From NCBI GenBank assembly GCA_015493635.1, contig WGCU01000066.1, forward strand, positions 1 to 64,000: a stretch of 64,000 bases of DNA, read 5' to 3'. The notes beneath the pieces are model-generated. The model searched no databases, had not been told where the DNA came from, and saw only the letters and a program-made list of their open reading frames with translations. This document shows, piece by piece, positions 27,169-36,894 of this stretch. The position numbers and the translations under genes were made by a program. Origin of the DNA: Spirochaetaceae bacterium. GTDB lineage: Bacteria > Spirochaetota > Spirochaetia > B11-G9. Every line of letters begins with the position of its first letter. Position 1 is the first letter of the stretch.

Positions 27169-27200
27169 AAAGCTGTCTCCTCCCGGAGGCAGCTTTTTTA
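27169..27200 (+). terminator. Terminator after amt
   Basis: Stem AAAGCTG-T-CTCC paired with GGAG-GCAGCTTT around a TCCC loop, with one bulge, then TTTTTTA. It isolates amt from the gene at 27229. Confidence 0.8.
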
Positions 27201-27228
27201 TGAAATTTTCTTATGAAAGGACAATCTG

Positions 27229-27903
27229 ATGAACCTTTCCTGTCCCTCATACATAATCCCCGGAACCTGGTGGAAAAATATTACGTACATCGATACACAT
27301 TTTCCGGAAATAAAAAATGTTGAACTTCTTTTTTTTATCTACGATGAGGAAACAAAGAAACTGCTTGCTCCTGAAGAAGAACAGATTCTTTCCTGCAAAG
27401 GACGGCTCACCTATACGGTACATCTGCCTGATCCGTTGCTTCCGAAACACGAAGAGCTTATTGAAAAATTTTCTCAACATGCGCTGCACTGGATAGTTCA
27501 TCCGCCGGAACAAGGAAAAGAACATTCCTTTTCAGCATTGATAAACTCATGGAGAGAAAAGTACGGAGACAGATTTCTCATTGAAAATTTGATAGGGAGA
27601 AATCATCCCTGGTTTCTTAAAAATACAGACCTCCCCCTCTGTCTTGACACCGGCCACGCATTACTCCGCGGTCATTCTCCAGCAAGATATTTAACCAGAT
27701 TTTACGACAGGATTGGTGAAATACACCTGCACGACTGCGTACAGGGCAAAGATCACTCAAAACTCTCCGCAACAAGCAAATGGCTTACCAAGTTTATACC
27801 TTTACTAAACAGCTTTTCCGGTCTGGTAAACATTGAACTTTTTAATACAGCCGATATTGCTGCCTCCATCTCCCGTATTACTGATGCAGATGCAGGGAGA
27901 TAA
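27229..27903 (+). CDS. TIM-barrel (AP endonuclease 2-like) protein, possible CbiR
   Basis: 224 residues. The barrel shows the usual metal-site motifs: AHxx-like VHLPDPLLPKHEEL, then IVHPPE, LLEN-like FLIENLIG, LCLDTGHALLRG and EIHLHDC. That combination, especially VHLPDPLLPKHEEL and DTGH, resembles CbiR, the cobamide-remodelling phosphodiesterase, but I cannot verify it here. If so, the enzyme cleaves cobamides for lower-ligand exchange and the bacterium is a corrinoid salvager. AAAGGA 8 nt before the ATG. Its end overlaps the convergent FmdE-like gene by 26 bp. The safe call is a xylose-isomerase-like TIM barrel of unknown substrate. Confidence 0.6.
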   Translation: MNLSCPSYIIPGTWWKNITYIDTHFPEIKNVELLFFIYDEETKKLLAPEEEQILSCKGRLTYTVHLPDPLLPKHEELIEKFSQHALHWIVHPPEQGKEHSFSALINSWREKYGDRFLIENLIGRNHPWFLKNTDLPLCLDTGHALLRGHSPARYLTRFYDRIGEIHLHDCVQGKDHSKLSATSKWLTKFIPLLNSFSGLVNIELFNTADIAASISRITDADAGR

Positions 27904-28480
27904 CTTCATCAGCTCTGCTGAAAATGTTCCGCACCCGGTCCTGCCAGAGAGTACCAAACAGTTTTTTCTCCTCTACAGAAGCCTTACCCTGTAAAACGAC
28001 AGGCATCAGCTGCTGAATACGGGGATCTCCCGGTACTTTCTCAGGAGTATAGTACACATCTACACTGTTGCCGTTATCATTCCGAATCAGACGGAGACTT
28101 GAATCGATCGGAACATGAAAACGCATAAGGGAATGACGGATAAATTTTCCACCGATCCCTTTGAAGCCCCTTACAGCCGTAGCACCGGTAATATTTTCAA
28201 CCGCATTTGCTATAACACCGGTAACCTCGGTCTCTTCGGAGTCACGGAATTCAACGCTGACACCGCCCCGAGAGGGGATATCCTTTCCGTACAGAGCTTT
28301 CAGCCCCTTCAATGTCATGAGGTATGCTCCTGCAATAGTCGGACAGCTATGTCCGGCACTTTTTACGATGTCAAGATAAGAGATCTCCATTATTCCATCT
28401 TCAAAAACACCAAGAAAATCTGAAAGTTCATCCTTCAAAAGTATCTTTTCCACCTGGTCAAAAAAATCAGGATACGTCAT
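27878..28480 (-). CDS. FmdE-like protein
   Basis: 200 residues. The N-terminal half has AGHSCPTIAGAYLMTLKGL, matching the FmdE family metal/cofactor-binding motif GHxCPGLAxG, and the rest fits that alpha/beta fold. FmdE-family proteins occur with molybdenum enzymes and also alone; the molecular role is mostly unknown. SD AAGGGGG immediately before ATG 28480. It overlaps the end of the TIM-barrel gene (26 bp, opposite strands), and a functional link is not shown. Confidence 0.65.
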   Translation of the reverse strand: MTYPDFFDQVEKILLKDELSDFLGVFEDGIMEISYLDIVKSAGHSCPTIAGAYLMTLKGLKALYGKDIPSRGGVSVEFRDSEETEVTGVIANAVENITGATAVRGFKGIGGKFIRHSLMRFHVPIDSSLRLIRNDNGNSVDVYYTPEKVPGDPRIQQLMPVVLQGKASVEEKKLFGTLWQDRVRNIFSRADEVISLHLHQ

Positions 28481-28538
28481 TGTTCCCCCTTACTTTACAT
28501 TACCAATATAATAATAATTTTTTCAAAATACAAGATTT

Positions 28539-30776
28539 TCAGGAAAAGAGATGATCCAGAATACTTTTTAACGAATCAAGGGTAAATGGTTTCACCAAAC
28601 AACCGCTGAACCCGTAGTCTGTAAAATGTGCCATAACGGGGTCACTGGAGTATCCGCTAGTAACAACTGCCTTTACACCGGGGTCAAGAGCGATAAGCTT
28701 TTCCATGGTTTCTTTCCCCCCCATACCTCCGGGAATGGTAAGATCCATAAATACGAGATCGTACGGTTTTTGATCTTTCAGTGCTTTATGGTACTTTTTA
28801 ATTGCTTCCGCACCGTTTGAAACACAATCAGCACTACAGCCGAGAGCTTTAATCAACGAAGACATGACAGAGCGGACCATCTCTTCATCATCCATCACCA
28901 GCATATGTTTATTCCCTATGGAAAAACCAACCTCTGTTTCATTCTTCTGAACTAAAACACTATCCGTTTTAACTGCCGGCAGGCGGATGGTAAAGACAGT
29001 GCCCTTTTCTGGACCTGATACAACATGTATATGCCCGTTGTGCTTATTGATAATACTGTAAACTGTTGTCAGCCCCAGTCCGCTCCCTGTCTGTTTTGTA
29101 CTGAAGTAGGGATCAAAAATTTTGTTAATGTATTCTTCCGGTATTCCGGTTCCTTCATCTCTTACAAGAATTTCGACATATCCGTCAGGAACATTCCGGG
29201 CTTCAATCTGTAACATCCCGCCTTCAGGCATTGCCTGTTTTGCATTTATCGTGAGGTTGCTGAATACTTGCTCTATCTGCCCCCTGTCCGCTTTTATCTT
29301 GAGAAGAGCATCCGGCAGGTTAAAAACTGCCTTAACATTACTTCCGCTGAGATTAAACGAAACTGTTTCTTCCACAAGTTTCTTAAGATCAACAATACCA
29401 AGAACAGGTTCCCCCCCCCTTGCAAACGTCAACAGCTGCTTTGTCAACCCGGTAGCCCTGTGAAGCCCTCTTTGAGCCCGCTCAAGGTACTTGTACGCTG
29501 TATGATCTGTTTCAAATTCCAGTTTTGCCAGTTCTATATTGCCGAGGACGCTGGTGAGAATATTATTAAAATCATGAGCAATACCACCGGCAAGGAGCCC
29601 TACAGATTCGAGTTTTCTATACTTCAGCTGTTCCTGCTCTCTCAGTTTTTTTTCGGTAACATCCCGTATAATTGACAAGACCCTGTCTTCTCCAAAAGGA
29701 ATAATCCGGGCTTCGTAGTGTTTTGTCTGATTTCTAACCAGCAGCGTGTAATCGTACAACTCGACTCCGCCGGTTCTAAAAGCTTTTTCAGCATGAAGCA
29801 GGAACTGTTTTACTCTGTCTCCTGGTAATACATCCTCCATTCTCTTACCGAGAAACCGGTCGGGGGGAACGTACAGATTTTCTTTATTGCTCGTATAGTA
29901 ATCCAGGTAGGTACCATCTTTCTTCTGAATAAATATTAGATCCGGCTGTAAATTAAGTATAGCCCTGTTTTTTGATTCACTTTCTTTCAGGTCATCTTCT
30001 GTTTTCTTGAGATCTGTTATATCCCGCGATATTTTAACATAGTTGGTAATCTTTCCCCCTTCATCCTTCAAGGGAAATACAACTGAATCGAGATAGAAAG
30101 TTGATCCGTCTTTTTTATGAAACGTATTCTGCCCCCGCCATATACCCTTCTCATCCAGAACTTTTTTAAGATATGCAAAGGGCTCTTTCCTGTCTGTTTT
30201 AATGATGAATGTTGGCAAATTATATTTCTTGGCGTCTTCAAGGGAATATCCGGTAATTTCCTCAAAAGCGGAATTAACGTATTCAATTTCTCCGGAAGGA
30301 TCGGTTATTGCTATTGCCTCAGCAGACTGATCAACAATCTGGGTCATACGGAGAAGGTTCCGGAACATCGTTTTGCCGGAAGTAACATCCCGGTTAACAA
30401 TCCACCATCCTGCGGGGAACTGATGCTGATCGAAAGCACGCTGGAACCTCTGTTCAATCCAACGCATAGAACCATCTTTATGTATAATTCTAAACTCTAT
30501 TGGCTGGTTCTTTTTATCTGAATATTCAAAGGAAAAAATTTCAGGATAGTTCTCTCCATCCCGGGGATCCAGTATCTGTTTCAGTAAATTATTTTTATAA
30601 AGAAACTCTTCTGGAGTGTATCCTGTAATATCTGTTACACCGGAAGAAATATATACTATTTCACCCTCGTTATCTATCCACATGAACCAGTCAGCGGAAA
30701 ACTCCATAATCTTTATGACAGTGTCAAAATCCATAGTATGTACCACTATATCAGAATAAGATTTACATGTTAACAT
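28539..30776 (-). CDS. PAS hybrid sensor histidine kinase with receiver
   Basis: 745 residues. Three PAS domains (starting near residues 20, 140 and 270) are followed by a HisKA dimerisation helix with the phospho-acceptor in GGIAHDFNN, an HATPase domain (IVDLKKL, N box LTINAKQAMP, GTGIPEE, GSGLGLTTVY), and a C-terminal receiver with the acidic MDDEE and the phospho-Asp in VFMDLTIPGG, then SGYSS and KPF. There is no membrane helix, so it senses in the cytoplasm. AGGGA lies 3-4 nt before ATG 30776. It is divergent from the CoA transferase with a shared -10 region. It is a clear paralogue of the split kinase at 40147-43339. No output regulator is adjacent. Confidence 0.88.
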   Translation of the reverse strand: MLTCKSYSDIVVHTMDFDTVIKIMEFSADWFMWIDNEGEIVYISSGVTDITGYTPEEFLYKNNLLKQILDPRDGENYPEIFSFEYSDKKNQPIEFRIIHKDGSMRWIEQRFQRAFDQHQFPAGWWIVNRDVTSGKTMFRNLLRMTQIVDQSAEAIAITDPSGEIEYVNSAFEEITGYSLEDAKKYNLPTFIIKTDRKEPFAYLKKVLDEKGIWRGQNTFHKKDGSTFYLDSVVFPLKDEGGKITNYVKISRDITDLKKTEDDLKESESKNRAILNLQPDLIFIQKKDGTYLDYYTSNKENLYVPPDRFLGKRMEDVLPGDRVKQFLLHAEKAFRTGGVELYDYTLLVRNQTKHYEARIIPFGEDRVLSIIRDVTEKKLREQEQLKYRKLESVGLLAGGIAHDFNNILTSVLGNIELAKLEFETDHTAYKYLERAQRGLHRATGLTKQLLTFARGGEPVLGIVDLKKLVEETVSFNLSGSNVKAVFNLPDALLKIKADRGQIEQVFSNLTINAKQAMPEGGMLQIEARNVPDGYVEILVRDEGTGIPEEYINKIFDPYFSTKQTGSGLGLTTVYSIINKHNGHIHVVSGPEKGTVFTIRLPAVKTDSVLVQKNETEVGFSIGNKHMLVMDDEEMVRSVMSSLIKALGCSADCVSNGAEAIKKYHKALKDQKPYDLVFMDLTIPGGMGGKETMEKLIALDPGVKAVVTSGYSSDPVMAHFTDYGFSGCLVKPFTLDSLKSILDHLFS

Positions 30777-30801
30777 TCCCTATCCATTTCTTAACCGTTG
30801 G

Positions 30802-30809
30802 ATTATACT
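30802..30809. promoter_or_regulatory. Overlapping divergent -10 boxes
   Basis: The segment reads TATACT on the + strand (30804-30809), 6 nt before the CoA-transferase ATG, and TATAAT on the minus strand (30802-30807), about 26 nt before the kinase start, which has an SD. The two directions may share one bidirectional promoter, with a leaderless product on one side only. Confidence 0.45.
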
Positions 30810-30815
30810 TTCCGC

Positions 30816-32309
30816 ATGGGATTAAAAATTATTTCGAAAGATGAAGCAGCTTCATATATCAATAACGGAGATATTCTCGGTTTCAGCGGTTTTACACCAG
30901 CAGGTGCAGCCAAAGCAATTCCGGGAGCTCTTGCCGCACGGGCACGAAAAGAACATCAGGCAGGAAAACCTTTTAAAGTGGGTATTATTACCGGAGCCTC
31001 CACAGGAGATGCGCTTGACGGTGAACTTGCACGGGCACGGGCGGTACTGTTCCGCACTCCGTACCAGTCAAACAGAGAGCTGAGGGATCTCATAAACAAT
31101 GGAGAAGTTGATTTTTTTGACATCCATCTTTCCAGTGTAGCTCAATCCATACGGTATGGTTTCTTTGGAAAAATAAATTTTGCAATTATTGAGGCGGCTG
31201 ATGTAACAGAAAAAGGGGAGATCACTCTCACATCTTCAGTCGGCATTTCTCCGACCATCTGTGCATCAGCTCAGAACGTTCTTATTGAGCTTAATAAAAG
31301 TCATCCGGCAGCTCTCAGGGGAATACATGATATCTATGAACCTGAGGATCCTCCGCACAGAAAAGAGATTCCTGTTTTTGCACCTGAAGATAGAGCGGGG
31401 TCTCCGGTTATAACCATAGACCCTGATAAAATTCTGGGAATTGTGGAAACAGATATTCCAGATGAAACTTCTCCATTTAAGGAATCTGATGATAAAACAG
31501 AAACAATTGGTAGAAATGTCGCATCATTCCTTTTGTCAGAATTGGAAAGAGGAACAATACCCGCGGGATTTTTACCAGTGCAGTCAGGTGTCGGTAATAT
31601 CGCCAACGCGGTTCTTTCCTCGTTGGGAGGAACTGTTCCTCAGTTCAGGATGTACACTGAAGTTATTCAGGATTCCGTTATTACCCTGATGAAGAATAAT
31701 GCCGTTTCTTTCGCAAGCGGGTGCAGCCTTACGGTTTCAAAGCCCGTTCTTAAAAACATCTACGGCAACCTTCCCTTTTTTAAAAAACGGATTCTTCTCC
31801 GGCCCCAGGAAATTTCAAATAATCCTGAAATTATTAGAAGGCTCGGACTCATTACCATCAATACTGCACTGGAAGCAGATCTTTTCAGGAACATCAACAG
31901 CACGAATGTTCTTGGTTCAAGAATGATGAACGGCATAGGGGGGGCGGGAGATTTTACCCGTAACGCCTATCTCTCAATTTTCACCTGCCCTTCCACAGCT
32001 AAAAATGGTACTATTAGCACGATTGTTCCGATGGTAACCCATGCTGATCATTCGGAGCATTCGGTTCAGGTACTTATTACTGAACAGGGGATTGCTGATC
32101 TCCGGGCAAAATCGCCTAAAGGGAAAATGGAAGAGATTCTTAACAACTGTGTTCATCCTGATTACAGAGAACAACTGAGAGAATATGCACGTCTCGGCGG
32201 ACATACCCATACCCCCCAGACACTCTGTGCTGCCTTTGGTATGCATCAGCACTATCTAAAAACCGGCACCATGAAAGGAATAGACTGGGGAACGTATATC
32301 TGCCGTTAA
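30816..32309 (+). CDS. Acetyl-CoA hydrolase/transferase family (succinyl-CoA:acetate type)
   Basis: 497 residues from ATG 30816; TTG 30798 is an alternative without SD. Family features are the N-terminal GFTPAGAAKAIPGAL, the PVQSGVGNIANAVLSSLG segment, the catalytic Glu in MYTEVIQDS, and the oxyanion/CoA segment GSRMMNGIGGAGDFTRNAYLSIF. These class I CoA transferases move CoA between acetate and succinate or hydrolyse acetyl-CoA, so it may serve acetate excretion or propionate metabolism. Only 3 nt separate its stop from the end of nifU on the other strand. TATACT ends 6 nt before the ATG, suggesting a leaderless mRNA. Confidence 0.88.
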   Translation: MGLKIISKDEAASYINNGDILGFSGFTPAGAAKAIPGALAARARKEHQAGKPFKVGIITGASTGDALDGELARARAVLFRTPYQSNRELRDLINNGEVDFFDIHLSSVAQSIRYGFFGKINFAIIEAADVTEKGEITLTSSVGISPTICASAQNVLIELNKSHPAALRGIHDIYEPEDPPHRKEIPVFAPEDRAGSPVITIDPDKILGIVETDIPDETSPFKESDDKTETIGRNVASFLLSELERGTIPAGFLPVQSGVGNIANAVLSSLGGTVPQFRMYTEVIQDSVITLMKNNAVSFASGCSLTVSKPVLKNIYGNLPFFKKRILLRPQEISNNPEIIRRLGLITINTALEADLFRNINSTNVLGSRMMNGIGGAGDFTRNAYLSIFTCPSTAKNGTISTIVPMVTHADHSEHSVQVLITEQGIADLRAKSPKGKMEEILNNCVHPDYREQLREYARLGGHTHTPQTLCAAFGMHQHYLKTGTMKGIDWGTYICR

Positions 32310-32312
32310 TTT

Positions 32313-33278
32313 CTACAACAGATAAACAATGATGGAGGTATCAACTTTCTGCTTTAAGGTATCACTGATAACCTCGTAGGTTCCTGTACTGCTGGCCGCA
32401 CATCCCTGGCAGGCGCCCTGATAACGGATATAGACAGCAGTCGAACCTTCTTCTTCCTTCATGTCCACTACTTCAACACTTCCTCCGTCTGCATTAAGAA
32501 TAGGAAGAATAAACTGCTCAATAACCTTTTCCACCGCTTTGTGTTTCTGGATAAGTGTTAACTCTGAAAATGTCTTTTCTTCAGGAGGCGTATTAAGTTT
32601 TTCATGTTCCATTTCGGCCCGGGTATCTGCAAGAATATCAACAAGGTAGAACTTCCTTTTTTCGTGACCGCCTGGCCGGATACATGATTTACAGAATGCA
32701 CCTGCTTTTGTGTACTGGGTTATTTCTTCAACAGTTTTAAGATCGTTTAAACGGATAACGTCCTTAATAGTACTGAGAGAAACCTGGGCGCATTCACAGA
32801 CAATTTCCTCATCCTCAAAAACCGACATATCAACATTTTTATAAAGAGATGCCGCTTTTTTTATAACATCATATGCCATAACCGAGCAGTGCATCTTCTG
32901 GGGGGGAACCGCCGGTCTATCAGGTGAATCCCGCAGAGCACGTTCTACATCAAGATTGGTAATTTTTACCGCTTCATCAACAGTAAGACCGATACACATT
33001 TCGGCCATAACATCACTGGAGGCAATGGCAGTACCGCATCCAAAGCTTTTATACTTTGCATCGAGTATTTTTCCCGATTCCGGATCAACCAGCCAGTAGA
33101 GCCGGACAGCATCTCCGCAGGAGTCTGCACCGTAATCAGCAACAACCAGTTTTGCTCCTTTCTCTGCCGCATCTTCTTCCGTTAACTCTCCCATGAAAGA
33201 AGGATTATTCATCCTCTTTGTTACTTTATCTGAATACTGCTCCCAGAGGGAACCGCCTATCAAACTATCCTTACTCAT
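32313..33278 (-). CDS. nifU: NifU, three-domain Fe-S cluster scaffold
   Basis: 321 residues in three modules. First is an IscU-like scaffold with cluster ligands C54 (DSCGD), C81 (FGCGT) and C131 (HCSVM). Next comes a BFD-like [2Fe-2S] domain with C161, C163, C196 and C199. Last is an Nfu domain with C290 and C293 (CQGC). Such full-length NifU is not limited to nitrogen fixers; with NifS it is the general assembly system in several spirochaetes and Helicobacter. It begins right after the nifS stop (AAGGA SD inside nifS). No nitrogenase gene is in the window. Confidence 0.94.
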   Translation of the reverse strand: MSKDSLIGGSLWEQYSDKVTKRMNNPSFMGELTEEDAAEKGAKLVVADYGADSCGDAVRLYWLVDPESGKILDAKYKSFGCGTAIASSDVMAEMCIGLTVDEAVKITNLDVERALRDSPDRPAVPPQKMHCSVMAYDVIKKAASLYKNVDMSVFEDEEIVCECAQVSLSTIKDVIRLNDLKTVEEITQYTKAGAFCKSCIRPGGHEKRKFYLVDILADTRAEMEHEKLNTPPEEKTFSELTLIQKHKAVEKVIEQFILPILNADGGSVEVVDMKEEEGSTAVYIRYQGACQGCAASSTGTYEVISDTLKQKVDTSIIVYLL

Positions 33279-34463
<1,185 letters not shown>

Positions 34464-34468
34464 TTAGA

Positions 34469-34497
34469 AGTATAGTCATATTTGGATACTATGACAA
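34469..34497 (-). promoter_or_regulatory. nifS promoter with leaderless spacing
   Basis: TTGTCA (34492-34497), 17-bp spacer, TATACT (34469-34474), 8 nt to ATG 34460. Near-consensus boxes; lies in the 41-bp gap after the HAD gene. Confidence 0.65.
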
Positions 34498-34501
34498 CTA
34501 C

Positions 34502-35170
34502 TTAGGACGTGTTAAGTATCCAATGCAGTGCTTTTTCTGTCGATGGAAACGTACGGTATACTCCGCTTAGTACGTTATGGTCAAACGTCCCCTCTATGCC
34601 GAGGGTTACACATCCGGCGCCCAGAGCGGATGCAACCCCTGACGGGGAATCATCAAGAGCTAAACAATCTTCAGACCGCAGCCCGGTCTTTTCAGCAGCC
34701 TTCCGGTAACTTTCAGGATCAGGCTTCGGTCTGCTGACATCCTCTATGCAGACTCCAGGATGAAACAGATCAATGATACCGGTTTTTCGGAACATAAGCT
34801 CAATATTATCTCCCGGACTTGAGGTAGCCCAGGTAAGAGGAATTTTTTGAGATACTCTTTCCAGCAGAGAACGTAACTTTTCATCAAAAAATGTTTCAGA
34901 TAACAGCAGTTGATGAAAGAGCTCTTCTTTTACCGTAAGGAGATTATTCCCTGTACAGGAACCCCCGTTCCTTTTTGAAAGAAAATCAGCAAGATCGCTG
35001 CAGGGCTTCCCTACCCAGGGCACAAGGTCTCCTTCAGTCAGTTCAAACCCGATTTTTCCGGCGGTTTGAAGCCATGCCTTTGCATGCAGGGGGTCAGTGT
35101 CAAAAAGGACCCCGTCGACATCAAAGATTATCCCTGATATCGATGGACAACTCTTCGAGCTGCTCATCAT
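34502..35170 (-). CDS. HAD hydrolase, beta-phosphoglucomutase-like
   Basis: 222 residues from ATG 35170 (ATG 35167 or TTG 35173 also possible). Motif I DVDGVLFDTD holds the nucleophile and acid/base Asp pair; a helical cap follows; motif II is in WATSSP, motif III the Lys in RPKPDP, and motif IV LALDDSPSGV. This is the phosphoglycolate phosphatase/beta-PGM-like subfamily; the substrate cannot be named. The 5' end overlaps aspS by about 50 bp in another frame, so it is translated as the last gene of the gatCAB-aspS operon, probably by coupling. Confidence 0.85.
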   Translation of the reverse strand: MMSSSKSCPSISGIIFDVDGVLFDTDPLHAKAWLQTAGKIGFELTEGDLVPWVGKPCSDLADFLSKRNGGSCTGNNLLTVKEELFHQLLLSETFFDEKLRSLLERVSQKIPLTWATSSPGDNIELMFRKTGIIDLFHPGVCIEDVSRPKPDPESYRKAAEKTGLRSEDCLALDDSPSGVASALGAGCVTLGIEGTFDHNVLSGVYRTFPSTEKALHWILNTS

Positions 35171-36890
35171 CAACTACTCCCGGTGCATCAGTCATGAGAC
35201 AGGTTGCCTTCTGTGTTTTAGGAAACGCAATAACATCACGAATGGATTCAGTGTTAAGAAAAAGCATAATAAGGCGGTCAAGACCAAGCGCCAGTCCTCC
35301 GTGAGGGGGAGCACCGTACTGGAGCGCATCAAGAAGAAACCCGAATTTTTCTTTTGCCTGCTCCTCATCTATACCAAGTATTGAGAAAATTTTCCTCTGC
35401 ATCGCGTTATCATGTATCCTGATACTGCCGCCGCCGGCTTCTGTACCATTAATAACAATATCGTAGGCATTCGACTTGACAGAAAAAACATCTGTATCAA
35501 GTCTATCAGCATCTTCCGGCTTCGGTGATGTAAAGGGGTGATGGGTCGGGGTCGGATTACCATCCTGATCTTTTTCAAACATCGGAAAATCCACTACCCA
35601 CGACAGATTCAGTTCGTTTTCATCAATAAGGCCTAGCTTTTTACCGAAAAACTCCCTCAGCGCTCCAAGACTCTGGCAGACAACCGGCTCTTTATCCGCA
35701 ACAAAGATCAGGACATCACCTGTTTCCGCATTGGTCTTTTCAAAGAGTGCCTTTACCTCACCTTCCTTGAAAAACTTCACTATGGGAGACTGGGGGCCAG
35801 ATTCATTCATCTTTATCCATGCCACTCCTTTTGCACGAAAAACCTTTACAAACGGCGTCATGTCATCAAGATCCTTCCGAGAAAGGCTGGAAGCAGCATT
35901 TTTTAGATTGATGGCACGTACACAGCCTCCATCCTTGACGGCATTGGCAAATACTCCAAATCCGGAATCGTTAAATACATCACTCAACTCAACAATCTTC
36001 AAACCGAACCTTAAATCAGGAGCATCCTTACCGTATTCAAGCATCGCCTGGTCATAGGTCATCCGGGGAAGAGGAAGTTTCAATTCACGGTTAAAAAACT
36101 CTTTTAAGAGACGGGCAAAAAGTTTCTCGACAACGGCCATAACGTCTTCCTGGTCAACAAATGACATTTCAAGATCAACCTGGGTAAACTCGGGCTGTCT
36201 GTCTGCCCGGAGATCTTCATCCCTGAAGCATTTTGCAATCTGGAAGTATTTATCAAACCCGGAAATCATCAAGGCCTGCTTAAAAAGCTGCGGACTCTGA
36301 GGAAGCGCATAGAACTTGCCGCTGTTTACCCGGCTGGGGACAAGATAATCCCGTGCTCCTTCAGGGGTTGCTTTTGTAAGAACGGGAGTTTCAACTTCGA
36401 TAAAACCATTATCAACAAGAAAATTACGGATACTGTTGGTAACCTTGCTTCTAAAAATAAGGTTATTTCTCAGCTCAGGGTTCCGCAGCTCCAGGTACCG
36501 GTATTTCAGCCGCATTTCCTGATTTACATTTTCCGCATGGTTTACATCAAAAGGAGGGGTTTTTGATTTGTTAAGAAGTTCAAAGTCGGTAACGTAAACC
36601 TCAACTTCTCCGGTAGCCATATTGGGATTGGCCATGCCGTCAGGACGCGGCCGCACATTCCCCTTGATTGAAATAACATCCTGACTGCGGAGATGCTGAG
36701 CCAGTTCATGTGCCTTTCTTGAAATTTCAGGATCGAATACAATCTGTGTCATTCCCCACCGGTCGTTCAGATCGATAAATTCAACACCGCCGTGGTCCCG
36801 GTAATTCTCTACCCATCCGCTTAATACTACAGTCTTTCCAGTGTGAGCTTTTGTCAGCTCCCCGCATGTGTGTGTTCGTTTAAATTTCAA
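35121..36890 (-). CDS. aspS: Aspartyl-tRNA synthetase, probably non-discriminating
   Basis: 589 residues from TTG 36890; AGGGA lies 7 nt upstream and the gatB stop is 4 nt away. Bacterial-type AspRS: OB-fold anticodon domain, class II motifs (FRDEDLRADRQPEFTQVD; C-terminal GLALGLDRL) and the GAD insertion. In the anticodon domain H33 (YRDHGGV) and G85 (RPDGMANPN) correspond to the His and Gly found in non-discriminating enzymes such as that of Pseudomonas aeruginosa; discriminating E. coli AspRS has Leu and Lys there. Together with gatCAB in the same operon, it should charge both tRNA-Asp and tRNA-Asn. Confidence 0.94.
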   Translation of the reverse strand: MKFKRTHTCGELTKAHTGKTVVLSGWVENYRDHGGVEFIDLNDRWGMTQIVFDPEISRKAHELAQHLRSQDVISIKGNVRPRPDGMANPNMATGEVEVYVTDFELLNKSKTPPFDVNHAENVNQEMRLKYRYLELRNPELRNNLIFRSKVTNSIRNFLVDNGFIEVETPVLTKATPEGARDYLVPSRVNSGKFYALPQSPQLFKQALMISGFDKYFQIAKCFRDEDLRADRQPEFTQVDLEMSFVDQEDVMAVVEKLFARLLKEFFNRELKLPLPRMTYDQAMLEYGKDAPDLRFGLKIVELSDVFNDSGFGVFANAVKDGGCVRAINLKNAASSLSRKDLDDMTPFVKVFRAKGVAWIKMNESGPQSPIVKFFKEGEVKALFEKTNAETGDVLIFVADKEPVVCQSLGALREFFGKKLGLIDENELNLSWVVDFPMFEKDQDGNPTPTHHPFTSPKPEDADRLDTDVFSVKSNAYDIVINGTEAGGGSIRIHDNAMQRKIFSILGIDEEQAKEKFGFLLDALQYGAPPHGGLALGLDRLIMLFLNTESIRDVIAFPKTQKATCLMTDAPGVVDDEQLEELSIDIRDNL

Positions 36891-36894
36891 CTCT

